Assembly: GCA_023663385.1 (NCBI GenBank)
Contig: JAMPHO010000001.1
Location: 980,881 to 1,044,880 of the forward strand
Origin: Alistipes timonensis
Lineage (GTDB): Bacteria > Bacteroidota > Bacteroidia > Bacteroidales > Muribaculaceae
Length of the DNA: 64,000 nucleotides
Direction: 5' to 3'
Positions within the stretch are counted from its first letter, which is position 1; the number at the start of each line of letters is the position of its first letter. Both the position numbers and the translations under genes were made by a program. Shown here one piece after another: positions 51,221 through 60,917 of this stretch. The notes beneath the pieces were generated by a model. It was not told the origin of the DNA and searched no databases. It saw only the letters and a list, made by a program, of their open reading frames with translations.

Positions 51221-54220
51221 ATGAAGAAACTCCTACTATCTGCTATGATGTGTGTCGCCGCGGTGACGCACGTCACCGCGGCCGATATATATCGGCTCGT
51301 TGACGACGCCTCTACTCTCGCAGCCGGCGACAAACTCATCATCGCCGCCACGCAGACAAGCGGCTCAACCGCTCTCAGTACTAACCAGAAGAGCAACAAC
51401 AGGGAAGCTGTGGCCGTAACCATCACTGAAAACGCGATTACCGATCCCGGGGCAGACGTCGAAATCATCACCCTTGAAAAATCGGGCCTGGCGGATTACC
51501 CCTGGCAGCTTAAAGTCTCTGGAGGCTACCTCTATAGTCCATCCAGCAATAACTACTTAAAGACAAACGCTACTATCCCCACTAACCCGGAAGGGTATTA
51601 TGCCGATATCACGATCGCAGGTGGCGTTACTAAGATCGCAATGAACCGCGGCTCATACCAAATTCAAAGGAATAAGTCGAGCGCGCTATTTTCTTGTTAC
51701 ACCGGCACTCAGGACAACATCCAGCTCTACCGCCTCGACGAGAATCCTTCATCGGTTGCCACGCCTGTAATCGAGATGGTCGAGCAGGGCGAGGGCTTCG
51801 CGGTAACGATGAGCTGCTCCACCGAAGGCGCTGTTATTCACTACACCACCGACGAAACCGTGCCCACCGCCGAGTCCGCCACTTACACCGCTCCGCTGGA
51901 GTGCTGGGAGATGACCACCTTCAAGGCCGTGGCCGTTAAGGATGGCGAAGTTTCAAGTGTAGCCACCTTCACAGCCAATCCTCCCTACGTACTGGACGGC
52001 TTCGCTAACCTCTATGACTTCATAGATGGTATGGTCGTCAACCAAAAAGTGCCTGTAATCGTTAAGAGCGAGATTACCACCTTGCGCCAAGTTGGCGACT
52101 ACCTCTTCGTGCGCGCCGGTTCCGGCTATATGGCATCCTATATGCTCGTATTCGGGAAAACAGGCAAAACGCTCAATAGCGGCGACACCTTCAACCGCCT
52201 CGAAGGAAACTTCACCCTATACTTCGATCAGCCCGAAATCACCGAGCCCGCCATAGTAGGTGACGTAACCCCCGGAACAGCCGTTGAACCCGAACTCCTC
52301 AACGACCTTACCGAGGTGTCGCGCCCGAACCTCAACCACTTCGTGAAAATTCAGAACGTCGCTATCTCAGGTGTGACCGGCCGCAACGCGACCCTCACCG
52401 ACCTCGACGGCAACGAATGCGCCCTTTACAACCGCTTTGAAATCGAACTGGACAATGCCGCCAAGTGCGACATCATCGGCTTCGTGACCATCAACAACGG
52501 CAAAATGCAGATCTGGCCCGCGGAAATCGCGGTTTCCCCCGACGCCGTTGAGGCTCCCGCCATCGAGATGGTAGAGCAGGGCGAAGGGTTCGCCATCGCA
52601 ATGACTTGCGCCACCGAAGGTGCCGAAATCCGCTACACCACCGACGGCATCGTGCCCACAGCCGAATCGACCCTCTACACCGCCCCCATTGAATGCTGGG
52701 AAGTAACCACTTTCAAGGCTGTGGCCGTGAAGGACGGACAACTCTCGGTGGTTACCACATTCGAGGCTAATCCCCCCTACGTTCTCGAAGGGTTCGCCAA
52801 CCTCTATGACTTTATGGAGATGCTTGAACCCGAGCAGTCAGTCCCCGTAGTAGTCAAGAGCCAGATCAAGGCAATCTACCAGAACGGCAGCTACCTCTTC
52901 ACAACAGCCGGGTCCGGCTATATGGCTTCCTACATGATGCTCTACGGCAACACCGGCAAGACCTTCAGCAACGGCGACACATTCGACCGCGTCGAAGGCA
53001 ACTTCAAGCTCTACTACGGCCAGCCCCAGATTGCCGAAGCGCAGATTATCGGCGAGGTAACTCCGGGTGAAGCAGTTGAGCCCACCCTCCTCAACGACCT
53101 CACAGAGGTTGCCTCGTACAACCTCAACCACTATGTGGTTATCGAAAACGTGGCCATCTCCGCTGTTTCCTTAAAGGGTGGCACACTCATAGACGCCGAT
53201 GGAAATAAATGCCGAATCTACAACAAGTTCGAGCTTGATATGAAAGAAGCAGAAGGCTGCACCATCACCGGATTCGTGACCCGCTCCGACGACACAATGC
53301 AGATATGGCCCATCGAAATCACCTACCCCGCTGAGAAGCCCTCGCCCGGCATCGCATGGATCGACGAGAACGGCGACACGGTTACCGAGGTTGTGTATGT
53401 GATCGACGGCGACACCGCCCAGCAGTGGCTTCCCGAGCCTTCGGGCATGCTGGAAGGTGAGCTTACCCTCACTTCGAGCAACCCCGAAGTAGCGGCCATC
53501 AACGAGTATATGGGCTTCGACGTTCTCGCCACCGGCGAAACAACCATCACCCTCGCCGTTGCTGAAACCGAAACTTATGCCGCCGGGTCGGCATCCTTCC
53601 TCCTGAAGGTCATCACCAAGGCTGACGCCGCCAACATCACCTCGACCATCGACTTCTCAGCCGAAACCAACAATGTAGAGTTCAAGGCAGCGGCCAAGGA
53701 GGCCACATTCGAGTCGACCGACGGCCAGTTCCTCTTCAAGGCTACCGCCGCCGTAGGCGAGAGTGGGAACACCTATCCCAAAGTTCTTAATGGCCAGCTC
53801 CGCATCTACGGCTCCTCGGCCAACACGCTGACCATCGCCGCCCCCACCGGCTACAAGTTCAAGGGTGTTTCCTTCAACCTCGACCAGAACAGCCAGGACT
53901 GGCTCCCGACAGTCAACGGCATTGACTGCGTTGCCGAGGCCGCGACTTCAAGAGCCGCAGCCATTGACTGCGGCGCGACACTCCCGACCGCTGCCGACGA
54001 AGTTGTGATCGGATGCGGAGGCACCTCGAAGAGCGTCTACCTCAACACCATCACCTTCGTACTCACCGAGGCCGCTTCCGGCATCGAGGGTATCGAGGTT
54101 GAAGGCGCCGACTCCGAAGCCGAATACTACAACCTCCAGGGCGTGCGCGTATCCAACCCCGCCGCCGGCCTCTACATCCGTCGCCAGGGTGGCAAGGCTA
54201 CCAAGGTAGTTATTCGCTGA
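51221..54220 (+). CDS. Secreted repeat protein with chitobiase-like domains and sorting-like tail
   Basis: A 999-residue secreted protein. Signal peptide at 1-20 (MKKLLLSAMMCVAAVTHVTA). Residues 25-175 are a beta-rich domain. Two tandem units of about 264 residues follow (near 181-444 and 445-702), each made of a chitobiase/Fn3-like domain (IHYTTDETVPTAESATY and IRYTTDGIVPTAESTLY) and an OB-fold-like domain. Two more beta domains follow (Ig-like, then ITSTIDFSAETNN). The last 35 residues (YYNLQGVRVSNPAAGLYI, ending KVVIR) resemble a type IX sorting tail. No catalytic motif is seen; surface binding or adhesion is a guess. Confidence 0.8.
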   Translation: MKKLLLSAMMCVAAVTHVTAADIYRLVDDASTLAAGDKLIIAATQTSGSTALSTNQKSNNREAVAVTITENAITDPGADVEIITLEKSGLADYPWQLKVSGGYLYSPSSNNYLKTNATIPTNPEGYYADITIAGGVTKIAMNRGSYQIQRNKSSALFSCYTGTQDNIQLYRLDENPSSVATPVIEMVEQGEGFAVTMSCSTEGAVIHYTTDETVPTAESATYTAPLECWEMTTFKAVAVKDGEVSSVATFTANPPYVLDGFANLYDFIDGMVVNQKVPVIVKSEITTLRQVGDYLFVRAGSGYMASYMLVFGKTGKTLNSGDTFNRLEGNFTLYFDQPEITEPAIVGDVTPGTAVEPELLNDLTEVSRPNLNHFVKIQNVAISGVTGRNATLTDLDGNECALYNRFEIELDNAAKCDIIGFVTINNGKMQIWPAEIAVSPDAVEAPAIEMVEQGEGFAIAMTCATEGAEIRYTTDGIVPTAESTLYTAPIECWEVTTFKAVAVKDGQLSVVTTFEANPPYVLEGFANLYDFMEMLEPEQSVPVVVKSQIKAIYQNGSYLFTTAGSGYMASYMMLYGNTGKTFSNGDTFDRVEGNFKLYYGQPQIAEAQIIGEVTPGEAVEPTLLNDLTEVASYNLNHYVVIENVAISAVSLKGGTLIDADGNKCRIYNKFELDMKEAEGCTITGFVTRSDDTMQIWPIEITYPAEKPSPGIAWIDENGDTVTEVVYVIDGDTAQQWLPEPSGMLEGELTLTSSNPEVAAINEYMGFDVLATGETTITLAVAETETYAAGSASFLLKVITKADAANITSTIDFSAETNNVEFKAAAKEATFESTDGQFLFKATAAVGESGNTYPKVLNGQLRIYGSSANTLTIAAPTGYKFKGVSFNLDQNSQDWLPTVNGIDCVAEAATSRAAAIDCGATLPTAADEVVIGCGGTSKSVYLNTITFVLTEAASGIEGIEVEGADSEAEYYNLQGVRVSNPAAGLYIRRQGGKATKVVIR
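51762..53337 (+). repeat. Tandem 792-base coding repeat (two copies)
   Basis: Copy 1 spans about 51762-52553 and copy 2 about 52554-53337. Matching points such as ATCGAGATGGT at 51770 and 52562 are exactly 792 bases apart, which keeps frame. Many third positions differ but long stretches agree, so the duplication is real and moderately recent. Confidence 0.8.
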
Positions 54221-54239
54221 ATCTCCCGCTAATAACAAT

Positions 54240-54280
54240 CCCGCCATCAGCGCTTTCAAACGCTGATGGCGGGATTTTTT
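54240..54280. terminator. Bidirectional terminator
   Basis: CCCGCCATCAGCG (54240-54252) pairs perfectly with CGCTGATGGCGGG (54261-54273), followed by ATTTTTT on the plus strand. It ends the secreted repeat gene and may also serve the convergent AlbA_2 gene. Confidence 0.88.
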
Positions 54281-54296
54281 GTGTCGGTCTGTCAGA

Positions 54297-57200
54297 TTAA
54301 TCAAGAGCGCGGTCGGCGAGCCACTGCTTTTCGTCGGCCTTGTGAACCGGGAGAGTCGAGCGGCCCACTCGCTTGTAGTAGGTACCGTCGACAGCCACGG
54401 CGCGGCGGCAAGGCTGTATGCGGAGCTCGTAGTAATACTTGCCGAACTCATCCTTGTGCCAGAAGTCCTCAACATAGATCGAGAAATTGTGGCTCGTGCC
54501 GCATAGTTTCTCGAAGTTCTGAGTGATGTGGCGGCTGTAGAGGTCGCGGGCCTTGTCGATGTCGCCAGCGGTGTAGCGGGCGAAGTACTTCAGGTCGTTG
54601 TCGAGACCGCGGATATAGCCGTTGTCGCTCACGCCAATGTAGAGCGAGCCGCCGCGGGTATTGAGCATAGCGGTCAGAGCCTCGATAATCTCGCGGGTCT
54701 GCTGCTCTACATTGAGGTTGAAACCGTTCTGGAGGAATATGAGCGACGACTTGAATTCCACGTTATCCTTCTCGTCGCCACCGGCGATGCGGGTCGGCTC
54801 CCGCTCGATCTGCAATCCGAGTTCCGAGTAGATGCGCTCGCGTATGAGGTCGCGCTCTTTCGGCAACTGATGCCCTTCGAGCAGGTTGTAGGCGAGGACC
54901 AGCTCGGCCACCGAAGCTACTTTCGGCGAATGGTCGCGGGCGAGTTCCCAAAGGTCGGCGCGGAGCTCAGGACGCTCCATCAGGGCGAGCGCCCTCAGCT
55001 GGCGGGCCTCGGGCGAGTGGTCGGCGCTGTCGCGGAAGGAGTCGAGCCCTTCGAGGTCGACGCGTCCGTTCGTGGCGAAAGCGTCGAGCACGATCAGCAT
55101 CTGGCAGCGCTTCTCGTAGTACGCGGCCATTTCGTCGAGGCCGAGCATTCCGGCCAACAGTATGGCGAACGAGAAGTAGCCGTAGGCCGTGGAGTGGTTA
55201 GGCTCTATGGTCGCGGCTCGGGCCACGGTGTGCATAATCTCCTCGGCCTCGCCGCGGAGCAGCGGGGCGGCCATCTCCCCTACCTCCTCGCTCTGAGTAT
55301 CGGCGGGGGTTACGACCTCTTCGGGCGCGGCGGCTTCGACCTCGCCGCCGGAATAGTCGCGGATGAGCTGGCGCAGACCCGAGGCATAGTCCATAGGGGC
55401 GCGGTCGGTGCCGATACACTCGGCATAGATGCGGTGTTTGCGCCAGTCGCTGTCAATCAGCCGGGCGCGCACATACTGCTTCTGCCCGATGTCGAATCCG
55501 TTGGGGTCGAGAAGCACCGAGAACCCGCGGGCGGAGAAAGCGGTGATTTTGCCCGTGCGGGCGTTTACGTTGGTGGTGGTCACGCAGTCAAACTCGTCGT
55601 CGATGTTGACCGTTTCCTCCAGATACTCCCATACATCCTCGTCGAAATCGAAGTGAAGCGCTCCTTTCTCATCAACGCGGCTCACGGTCGCATCGATTAT
55701 GTATGGCTCGCCGGCCTTGTTGCGGAAAATCTTCTCGAACTCGCCGCTGTCGATGAGTTTCTTCTTGGCGAAAGTGGCGAAATTGAAATAGAGGTAGCCG
55801 CTGCCGCTCAGCCCGTCCTCGACCACATGGCACCGCAGACGGGCGGGGTCGTCAGCGTCAGGTCCGTCGATGGCGATCAGGGCGCGGTCGCCGCGCTCGG
55901 GCACCCTTGTAGAAGGCTCGGCGGCACGCGAAAGCATTTTCGCGGGACTCGCGTCACGCTCAGCCGGGTCGAGGCGGAATTCGCGGATTATGTGGTCCCA
56001 CATAGCCTTCACCTCGGGGAGCGAACGGGGGTCGCGAAGCTCCGATGGGAGCTGGTGGGGCAGGTATACCTTTATCGTGCGCCACGCGCCGTCGGGACTC
56101 TTCGGCGCCACGTTCACGGCTTTCACAAGCTCGGGTGCGGTAAGCGATAGTTCGCGACCGCTCACGGTGAGCGAGCGGCTGTCGGGGGTCTCGAACGTGC
56201 TCGGGGTGTCGTCGGCCTGGAGCACTCTGAAATAGGCGCCCTGCGAGGCGTCGCCCATCGACACAATCTGCTTCCACGACCACCCCGGAACACCGGCGGT
56301 GCCGTTGACCACGGTGTTAAGGGCGTTGTCGAGGAGCTGTGTGCTCTCGTTGTCGCGGCGATATGTGTAATAGCGGTAGAACCGCGAGCGGTTCACCACG
56401 ATTTCGGGATCGTCGGACCCCGGCGCGAGCAACTGCTGTATGGCGAGCGCCTGGAGTATCTTGTTGAGGCGGTCAAGCTCCTCTGGGTTATCAGCCGCCG
56501 AAACACCGTCGAGCCACTGGTGGTTGGAGTCGATGAAGATCTGCAACTGGCTGCGCAGCGCGCTGCTGAACGGCTCCGTGGTCCAGCTCTCAGGGTTGCC
56601 GTTGAGGATGACGCGCAGGAAGTCGGCCATGTTGTGATCGAGCTGCGCGGGGTCGAGCGAATAGATGTAGATGAGCGTGCGCAGCTTGTTCTCCGGCTTG
56701 TAGAGGTAGCCCGAGGTGCGCAGTTTCGCGAAAATATCCTGTATGAACTCGTCGGGAGCGCCCGGCACGGAACTGATCGCGATGGCGCGCTCGTAGTCGG
56801 TGCTCCGGCTGAGGTACACCGAAAGCTCGTCCTGGAGCCTCACCCTCGCGAAATCGCTGAACTGCTTGAGGTAGTCGGAATCCTCAAGCAGATATGTGGC
56901 GGCGGCGGCGAAAGCTTTCAGGAACTCCCCTATCCGCTCCGGGGCCACCCCGGCCGCGGGGAGTTTCTCAAGAATAGCCCAACCTTTGCGCACGAGGGAG
57001 AACACCCACTCGGGGTTACCGTCGGCCCTCATAGCCTCGGTTTCGCGGTCAGCGAGAATCCAGTGGCGCACAACCAGGCGGGGCAGCAGGGGGAAGCGGT
57101 CGAATACAGAAAGGAATGTTTCGAGCGCCATAGGCTCGGCGGTCTCGAAATCGAGAACCTTCTCGGCCTTCAAGCGCACCTCGCAGCGGTTCGACGAAAT

Positions 57201-57578
57201 CACCCGGCAGCGGACCCGCTGCCCTACCCTGAGTTTCTCGCCCGCCGACGAGGGATAAAGGCGGAGCCAGAAACCCGAACCGTCGACCAGTTTGTAAAAA
57301 CCTCCCGACTGCTTTGTCAGGTCAAGGTCAACGGTGAAGTCGTACGACTCTCCGGCCTTGTAGCGCGCCATAAGCAGCGGCTCCAAATCCTGTTTTACCT
57401 CAATCTTCCCCCCGTCGCGCGACACGACGCAGGCAATCTTGGCGGGCACAGGCTGCTCTCGCTGGAAGTCGAACAGCCTCACGCGGTAGTTCAGCCCGTT
57501 GTAAGTCACAATGTAATGCGCCTTGTTGGGGTACATAAGCCTCTCCACTACCGGGAGATTGACTTTTTCTCTTTTCAT
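54297..57578 (-). CDS. Large multi-domain protein with C-terminal AlbA_2 domain
   Basis: A 1093-residue cytoplasmic protein. The start (VERLMYPNKAHYIVTY) and several later segments, such as YVRARLIDSDWRKHRIY near 700-720, look like small beta-barrel (OB- or S1-like) units. Long helical regions lie at 160-470 and 760-920. Residues about 937-1075 form an AlbA_2 (Schlafen-core) domain with DNVEFKSSL and LNTRGGSLYIGVSDNG. AlbA_2 domains bind nucleic acid, and relatives cleave RNA or act in defense and regulation. No helicase or ATPase motif is seen. An 18-base palindrome separates it from the upstream FAD gene. I know of no assigned function for this architecture. Confidence 0.7.
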   Translation of the reverse strand: MKREKVNLPVVERLMYPNKAHYIVTYNGLNYRVRLFDFQREQPVPAKIACVVSRDGGKIEVKQDLEPLLMARYKAGESYDFTVDLDLTKQSGGFYKLVDGSGFWLRLYPSSAGEKLRVGQRVRCRVISSNRCEVRLKAEKVLDFETAEPMALETFLSVFDRFPLLPRLVVRHWILADRETEAMRADGNPEWVFSLVRKGWAILEKLPAAGVAPERIGEFLKAFAAAATYLLEDSDYLKQFSDFARVRLQDELSVYLSRSTDYERAIAISSVPGAPDEFIQDIFAKLRTSGYLYKPENKLRTLIYIYSLDPAQLDHNMADFLRVILNGNPESWTTEPFSSALRSQLQIFIDSNHQWLDGVSAADNPEELDRLNKILQALAIQQLLAPGSDDPEIVVNRSRFYRYYTYRRDNESTQLLDNALNTVVNGTAGVPGWSWKQIVSMGDASQGAYFRVLQADDTPSTFETPDSRSLTVSGRELSLTAPELVKAVNVAPKSPDGAWRTIKVYLPHQLPSELRDPRSLPEVKAMWDHIIREFRLDPAERDASPAKMLSRAAEPSTRVPERGDRALIAIDGPDADDPARLRCHVVEDGLSGSGYLYFNFATFAKKKLIDSGEFEKIFRNKAGEPYIIDATVSRVDEKGALHFDFDEDVWEYLEETVNIDDEFDCVTTTNVNARTGKITAFSARGFSVLLDPNGFDIGQKQYVRARLIDSDWRKHRIYAECIGTDRAPMDYASGLRQLIRDYSGGEVEAAAPEEVVTPADTQSEEVGEMAAPLLRGEAEEIMHTVARAATIEPNHSTAYGYFSFAILLAGMLGLDEMAAYYEKRCQMLIVLDAFATNGRVDLEGLDSFRDSADHSPEARQLRALALMERPELRADLWELARDHSPKVASVAELVLAYNLLEGHQLPKERDLIRERIYSELGLQIEREPTRIAGGDEKDNVEFKSSLIFLQNGFNLNVEQQTREIIEALTAMLNTRGGSLYIGVSDNGYIRGLDNDLKYFARYTAGDIDKARDLYSRHITQNFEKLCGTSHNFSIYVEDFWHKDEFGKYYYELRIQPCRRAVAVDGTYYKRVGRSTLPVHKADEKQWLADRALD

Positions 57579-57582
57579 TCTT

Positions 57583-57635
57583 TAAAACAATTAGTTAAAC
57601 AATTAATATGATTGGTTGGAGCGCCGCGGCGCTCC
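57583..57635. repeat. Palindrome and tandem repeat upstream of the AlbA_2 gene
   Basis: GGAGCGCCGCGGCGCTCC (57618-57635) is a perfect 18-base palindrome just past the FAD dehydrogenase stop and can form a GC-rich hairpin. Beside it AAACAATTA occurs twice with a 12-base period (57585-57593, 57597-57605), in the likely promoter or leader of the AlbA_2 gene. Confidence 0.6.
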
Positions 57636-57636
57636 C

Positions 57637-59205
57637 TTAAAGGGATGCCGCGAGAGCCTCCGCGCAACGTTCGCCGTCGATGGCGGCTGACACTATTCCT
57701 CCGGCATAACCGGCACCCTCGCCGCAGGGGTACAGTCCGGGGAGACCGATATGGCAGAGCGACTCACCGTCACGCGGCACCCTCACGGGGGCCGACGTGC
57801 GGGTCTCGGCCCCGATAAGCACCGCCTCGTTGGTCAGGAAGCCTTTCTGCTTGCGCCCGAACTCGATGAATGCCTGGCGCAGGCGCCCGGCTATGGACAT
57901 TGGGAGCAGACGGTCGACGCGGGCGGGATGGATGCCCGGCGCGTAGGAGGTCGGGGGGAGGGTTTCGGAGTCAGCGCCGTTGACAAAGTCCTTCATACGC
58001 TGGGCGGCACTGTTCTGCGAGCCGCCGCTCTCGCGGTAAAAGGCCCCTTCGATCATCTCCTGGAAACGCATCATCTTCAGCGCGTCGGTGCCGGGTATAT
58101 CCTCGGGGAGCACCTCTACCACCATACCCGAATTGGCCCAGCGACCGCCACGCGACGCGGGCGACATCCCGTTGACCACGAGCTGGCCGGGGCCGGTTGC
58201 CGCCGGGATTATCACCCCGCCGGGACACATACAGAAGGAGTAAACGCCGCGGCCGTCAACCCTCGTGAGCATCGAATATTCGGCGGCGGGCAGATAGCGC
58301 CCGCGACCTTTGGGCGAGTGGTACTGCAACTGGTCAATGAGATTCTGCGGGTGTTCGAGGCGCACGCCCACGGCTATCCCTTTGGGCTCGATGGCGATGC
58401 CTGACTTGGCGAGCATCGAATACACGTCGCGCGCCGAGTGGCCCGTGGCGAGTATCACCGGGCCGCGTAACTCCTCGCCGTCGGATGTGACAACCCCGGC
58501 GCAACGCCCATCCTCCACAATGAGGTTATCAACCCGGGTCGAGAACCTCACCCTGCCGCCGCGGTCGATTATAGTGCGGCGCATGGCGGCAATCACGCGG
58601 GGAAGGCGGTCGGTGCCGATATGCGGGTGGGCGTCGACGAGAATATCCTCAGGCGCGCCGTGCTGGGCGAATATGTTCAATATCTTCTCAACAGAGCCGC
58701 GCTTCTTGCTACGGGTGTAGAGTTTGCCATCGCTGTAGGCCCCGGCGCCACCCTCGCCGAAACAGTAGTTTGAGTCGGGGTCAACAACGTTCTCGCGGGC
58801 TATCCGCGCCATATCCTTGCCGCGCTCATCGACACTTTTACCCCTTTCGAGCAGAATAGGCCGCACCCCGGCCTCGATAAGGCGGAGGGCGGCGAACAGT
58901 CCGGCGGGTCCCGCTCCGACCACCACCGCCTCGGGGGCGTCGGCGGGGAGCTTCGCGTACTCAACCGGGGTTATAAGCGAGGTGGCCTCCGGCACAACGT
59001 CAAGCCACACCCTCACGAGCAGATTCACCATCACTCGTTTCTGGCGGGCATCAATCGAGCGGCGGGCCACCCGCAGCCCGGTAACGCGCATCGGGTGCGC
59101 TCCGAGCGACTCAGCAACCGCCTTTTTGAGTCTCTCTTCATCGTAAGCTATCTCGGGGGGGAGTCGGAGCTCGCTTGTAATATATCGGGGTTTTTCGTTG
59201 TCCAT
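57637..59205 (-). CDS. FAD-dependent dehydrogenase (COG2509-like)
   Basis: A 522-residue flavoprotein. An N-terminal ~90-residue domain (LRLPPEIAYDEERLKKAV) precedes the FAD-binding motif VVGAGPAGLFAALRLIEAG near 95-113. CMCPGGVIIPAATGPGQ and the C-terminal GLYPCGEGAGYAGGIVSAA are typical of this uncharacterised dehydrogenase group. Substrate unknown. It starts 13 bases after the MATE stop, so the two are probably cotranscribed. Confidence 0.85.
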   Translation of the reverse strand: MDNEKPRYITSELRLPPEIAYDEERLKKAVAESLGAHPMRVTGLRVARRSIDARQKRVMVNLLVRVWLDVVPEATSLITPVEYAKLPADAPEAVVVGAGPAGLFAALRLIEAGVRPILLERGKSVDERGKDMARIARENVVDPDSNYCFGEGGAGAYSDGKLYTRSKKRGSVEKILNIFAQHGAPEDILVDAHPHIGTDRLPRVIAAMRRTIIDRGGRVRFSTRVDNLIVEDGRCAGVVTSDGEELRGPVILATGHSARDVYSMLAKSGIAIEPKGIAVGVRLEHPQNLIDQLQYHSPKGRGRYLPAAEYSMLTRVDGRGVYSFCMCPGGVIIPAATGPGQLVVNGMSPASRGGRWANSGMVVEVLPEDIPGTDALKMMRFQEMIEGAFYRESGGSQNSAAQRMKDFVNGADSETLPPTSYAPGIHPARVDRLLPMSIAGRLRQAFIEFGRKQKGFLTNEAVLIGAETRTSAPVRVPRDGESLCHIGLPGLYPCGEGAGYAGGIVSAAIDGERCAEALAASL

Positions 59206-59218
59206 TTTCTGAAATGTG

Positions 59219-60730
59219 TCAGTGTTGGTTAAGTTTGGCCGCGGCGGCGTGCTTAGCCCGCATACGGTAGGTGACCCACAGCGTAAGCGAGGCCACTATG
59301 AACGCCAACAGGTCGCTACCCGCCATAGAGGCCCATACCCCGTCGACACCGAAGTGTCGGGGCAGTATGAACAGGAACGGCAGCAGGAACACGAGCTGGC
59401 GGGTGAGGGAGAGGAATATCGAGAGCGTCGGGCGACCGATCGACTGGAAATAATTCTGAATCACAATCTGTGCGCCCACCACAGGGTAGCAAATGAAATA
59501 GATGCGGAAGCCCGAACGGGCGATCTCCGTAAGGGTCTCATCAGTGGTGAAGAGCGAGGATATGGCGTCGGGGAACAGTTCAGTGATGGCCCACCCGACG
59601 CTCGTGATGATCACGCCGAGCCATATGCCCCGCCAGAGGGTCTTGTTTACGCGGTCGTAGTTGCGGGCGCCGTAGTTGAAGCCGAGTATCGGCTGCATGC
59701 CCTGCGTCACGCCGAACACCACCATCACGAAAAACATAGTCGTGCGGTTCATTATGCCGTAAGCGCCCACGGCGAGGTCGCCGTCGACCCCGGCGCAGTC
59801 AAGCAGCGCCTTGTTGAGGAACACCACCACGACGCACGCCGTGACATTCATAAGGAACGGCGACAGACCTATCGAGTAGACCTTGCGGATAATCGAGGGG
59901 GTGAACCAGCGGTTGCGCAGGTCGAAGTGCACGAAACTCTTCTTCGAGAAGAAGTGGGCCAGCACCCATACGAACGCGGCGCTCTGGCCGCAGACGGTAG
60001 CGAACGCCGCGCCTGCGATGCCCCAATGGAACACATATATAAATATAGGCGCGAGCACCACGTTGACCGCCACCGACAGCAGGGCCGATACCATGGCCTT
60101 GCGCGGATAGCCGGTGGCACGCATAAGGTTGTTGAGCCCGATGAACACATATGTCACCGGGGTGGCCCACAGGATAACCCGCATAAACTCCCTGGCGAAC
60201 GGGATTGTGGCGTCGGTAGCCCCGAAGAACCGTAATATCGGGTCGAGGAACAGAAGCGTGACGCCCCCGAAAACCACGGCGTGAATCACGCAGAGCACCA
60301 TCACGTTGTTTACCACGTCGGTGGCCCTGCCGTAGTTCTTCTGACCGAGAAAAATTGAGCTGATTGTGGCACCGCCGACCGCGATGAGCGTGCAGAACGC
60401 CACCACGAGGTTCATCAGCGGGAAGGTGATCGCGAGGCCGGAAATAGCCATCGGCCCCACCCCGCGACCGATGAAGATACTGTCGATTATATTGTATAGC
60501 GAAACCGCCACACTGGCGATAATCGCCGGGATGGAGTATTTCGCGAGCAGCTTCCCGATAGGGAGCGTGCCGAGCGTCATCGGGTCGTCGCGCCGCGGGG
60601 CCGCGGCATTAAAAGCCGTGTCCCCCGACATTGCGGGGGTCGGCCGCCCCGTCGAGCGGCCAGCCGAGCCGGAAGCAACACCATCGTTGGCGCCCGAATT
60701 ATCCGTTCCAATATGTCGCTGTTCTGCCAT
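59219..60730 (-). CDS. MATE-family efflux transporter
   Basis: A 503-residue membrane protein with about 12 helices in two similar halves, as in MATE transporters that export drugs or metabolites in exchange for Na+ or H+. The core begins at about residue 51 (MTLGTLPIGKLLAKYSIPA); the first 50 residues are polar, low-complexity and unusual (SGSAGRSTGRPTPAMSG), so a start at residue 51 is also possible. MNRTTMFFVMVVFGVTQGMQP and LGFNYGARNYDRV are typical family segments. Substrate unknown. Confidence 0.88.
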   Translation of the reverse strand: MAEQRHIGTDNSGANDGVASGSAGRSTGRPTPAMSGDTAFNAAAPRRDDPMTLGTLPIGKLLAKYSIPAIIASVAVSLYNIIDSIFIGRGVGPMAISGLAITFPLMNLVVAFCTLIAVGGATISSIFLGQKNYGRATDVVNNVMVLCVIHAVVFGGVTLLFLDPILRFFGATDATIPFAREFMRVILWATPVTYVFIGLNNLMRATGYPRKAMVSALLSVAVNVVLAPIFIYVFHWGIAGAAFATVCGQSAAFVWVLAHFFSKKSFVHFDLRNRWFTPSIIRKVYSIGLSPFLMNVTACVVVVFLNKALLDCAGVDGDLAVGAYGIMNRTTMFFVMVVFGVTQGMQPILGFNYGARNYDRVNKTLWRGIWLGVIITSVGWAITELFPDAISSLFTTDETLTEIARSGFRIYFICYPVVGAQIVIQNYFQSIGRPTLSIFLSLTRQLVFLLPFLFILPRHFGVDGVWASMAGSDLLAFIVASLTLWVTYRMRAKHAAAAKLNQH

Positions 60731-60755
60731 TCTATTAAAATATTTACAAAATTAA

Positions 60756-60763
60756 CAAATATA
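60756..60763 (-). promoter_or_regulatory. Putative -7 element of the MATE operon
   Basis: TATATTTG on the minus strand, 25 bases before the MATE ATG. No -33 match at 19-21 bases. Confidence 0.45.
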
Positions 60764-60861
60764 CCCCTCCCGAAAATGTTATATTTCCTTAATTAATCAA
60801 CAGAAAGGCACATAATCAAGTAGATTTTATTGAGAACAACTCAAATTAACATATTTTATAG

Positions 60862-60900
60862 TTGGCTAATTTGCCAATTCAAAATTGTTGAGTAGCTTTG
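60862..60900 (+). promoter_or_regulatory. Promoter with overlapping operator-like inverted repeat
   Basis: TTTG (60870-60873), 19 bases, TAGCTTTG (60893-60900): consensus promoter 17 bases before the XRE gene. An inverted repeat TTGGC-6-GCCAA (60862-60877) covers the -33 element. This is where an autorepressor would bind; the XRE protein encoded downstream is the natural candidate. Confidence 0.65.
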
Positions 60901-60917
60901 CGGCAAAATAATTTAAT

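Noticed and set aside
54528..56150. A 540-codon plus-strand frame inside the AlbA_2 gene
   Set aside because: Antisense shadow of a GC-rich gene, with Val/Glu/Gly-rich composition and no motif.
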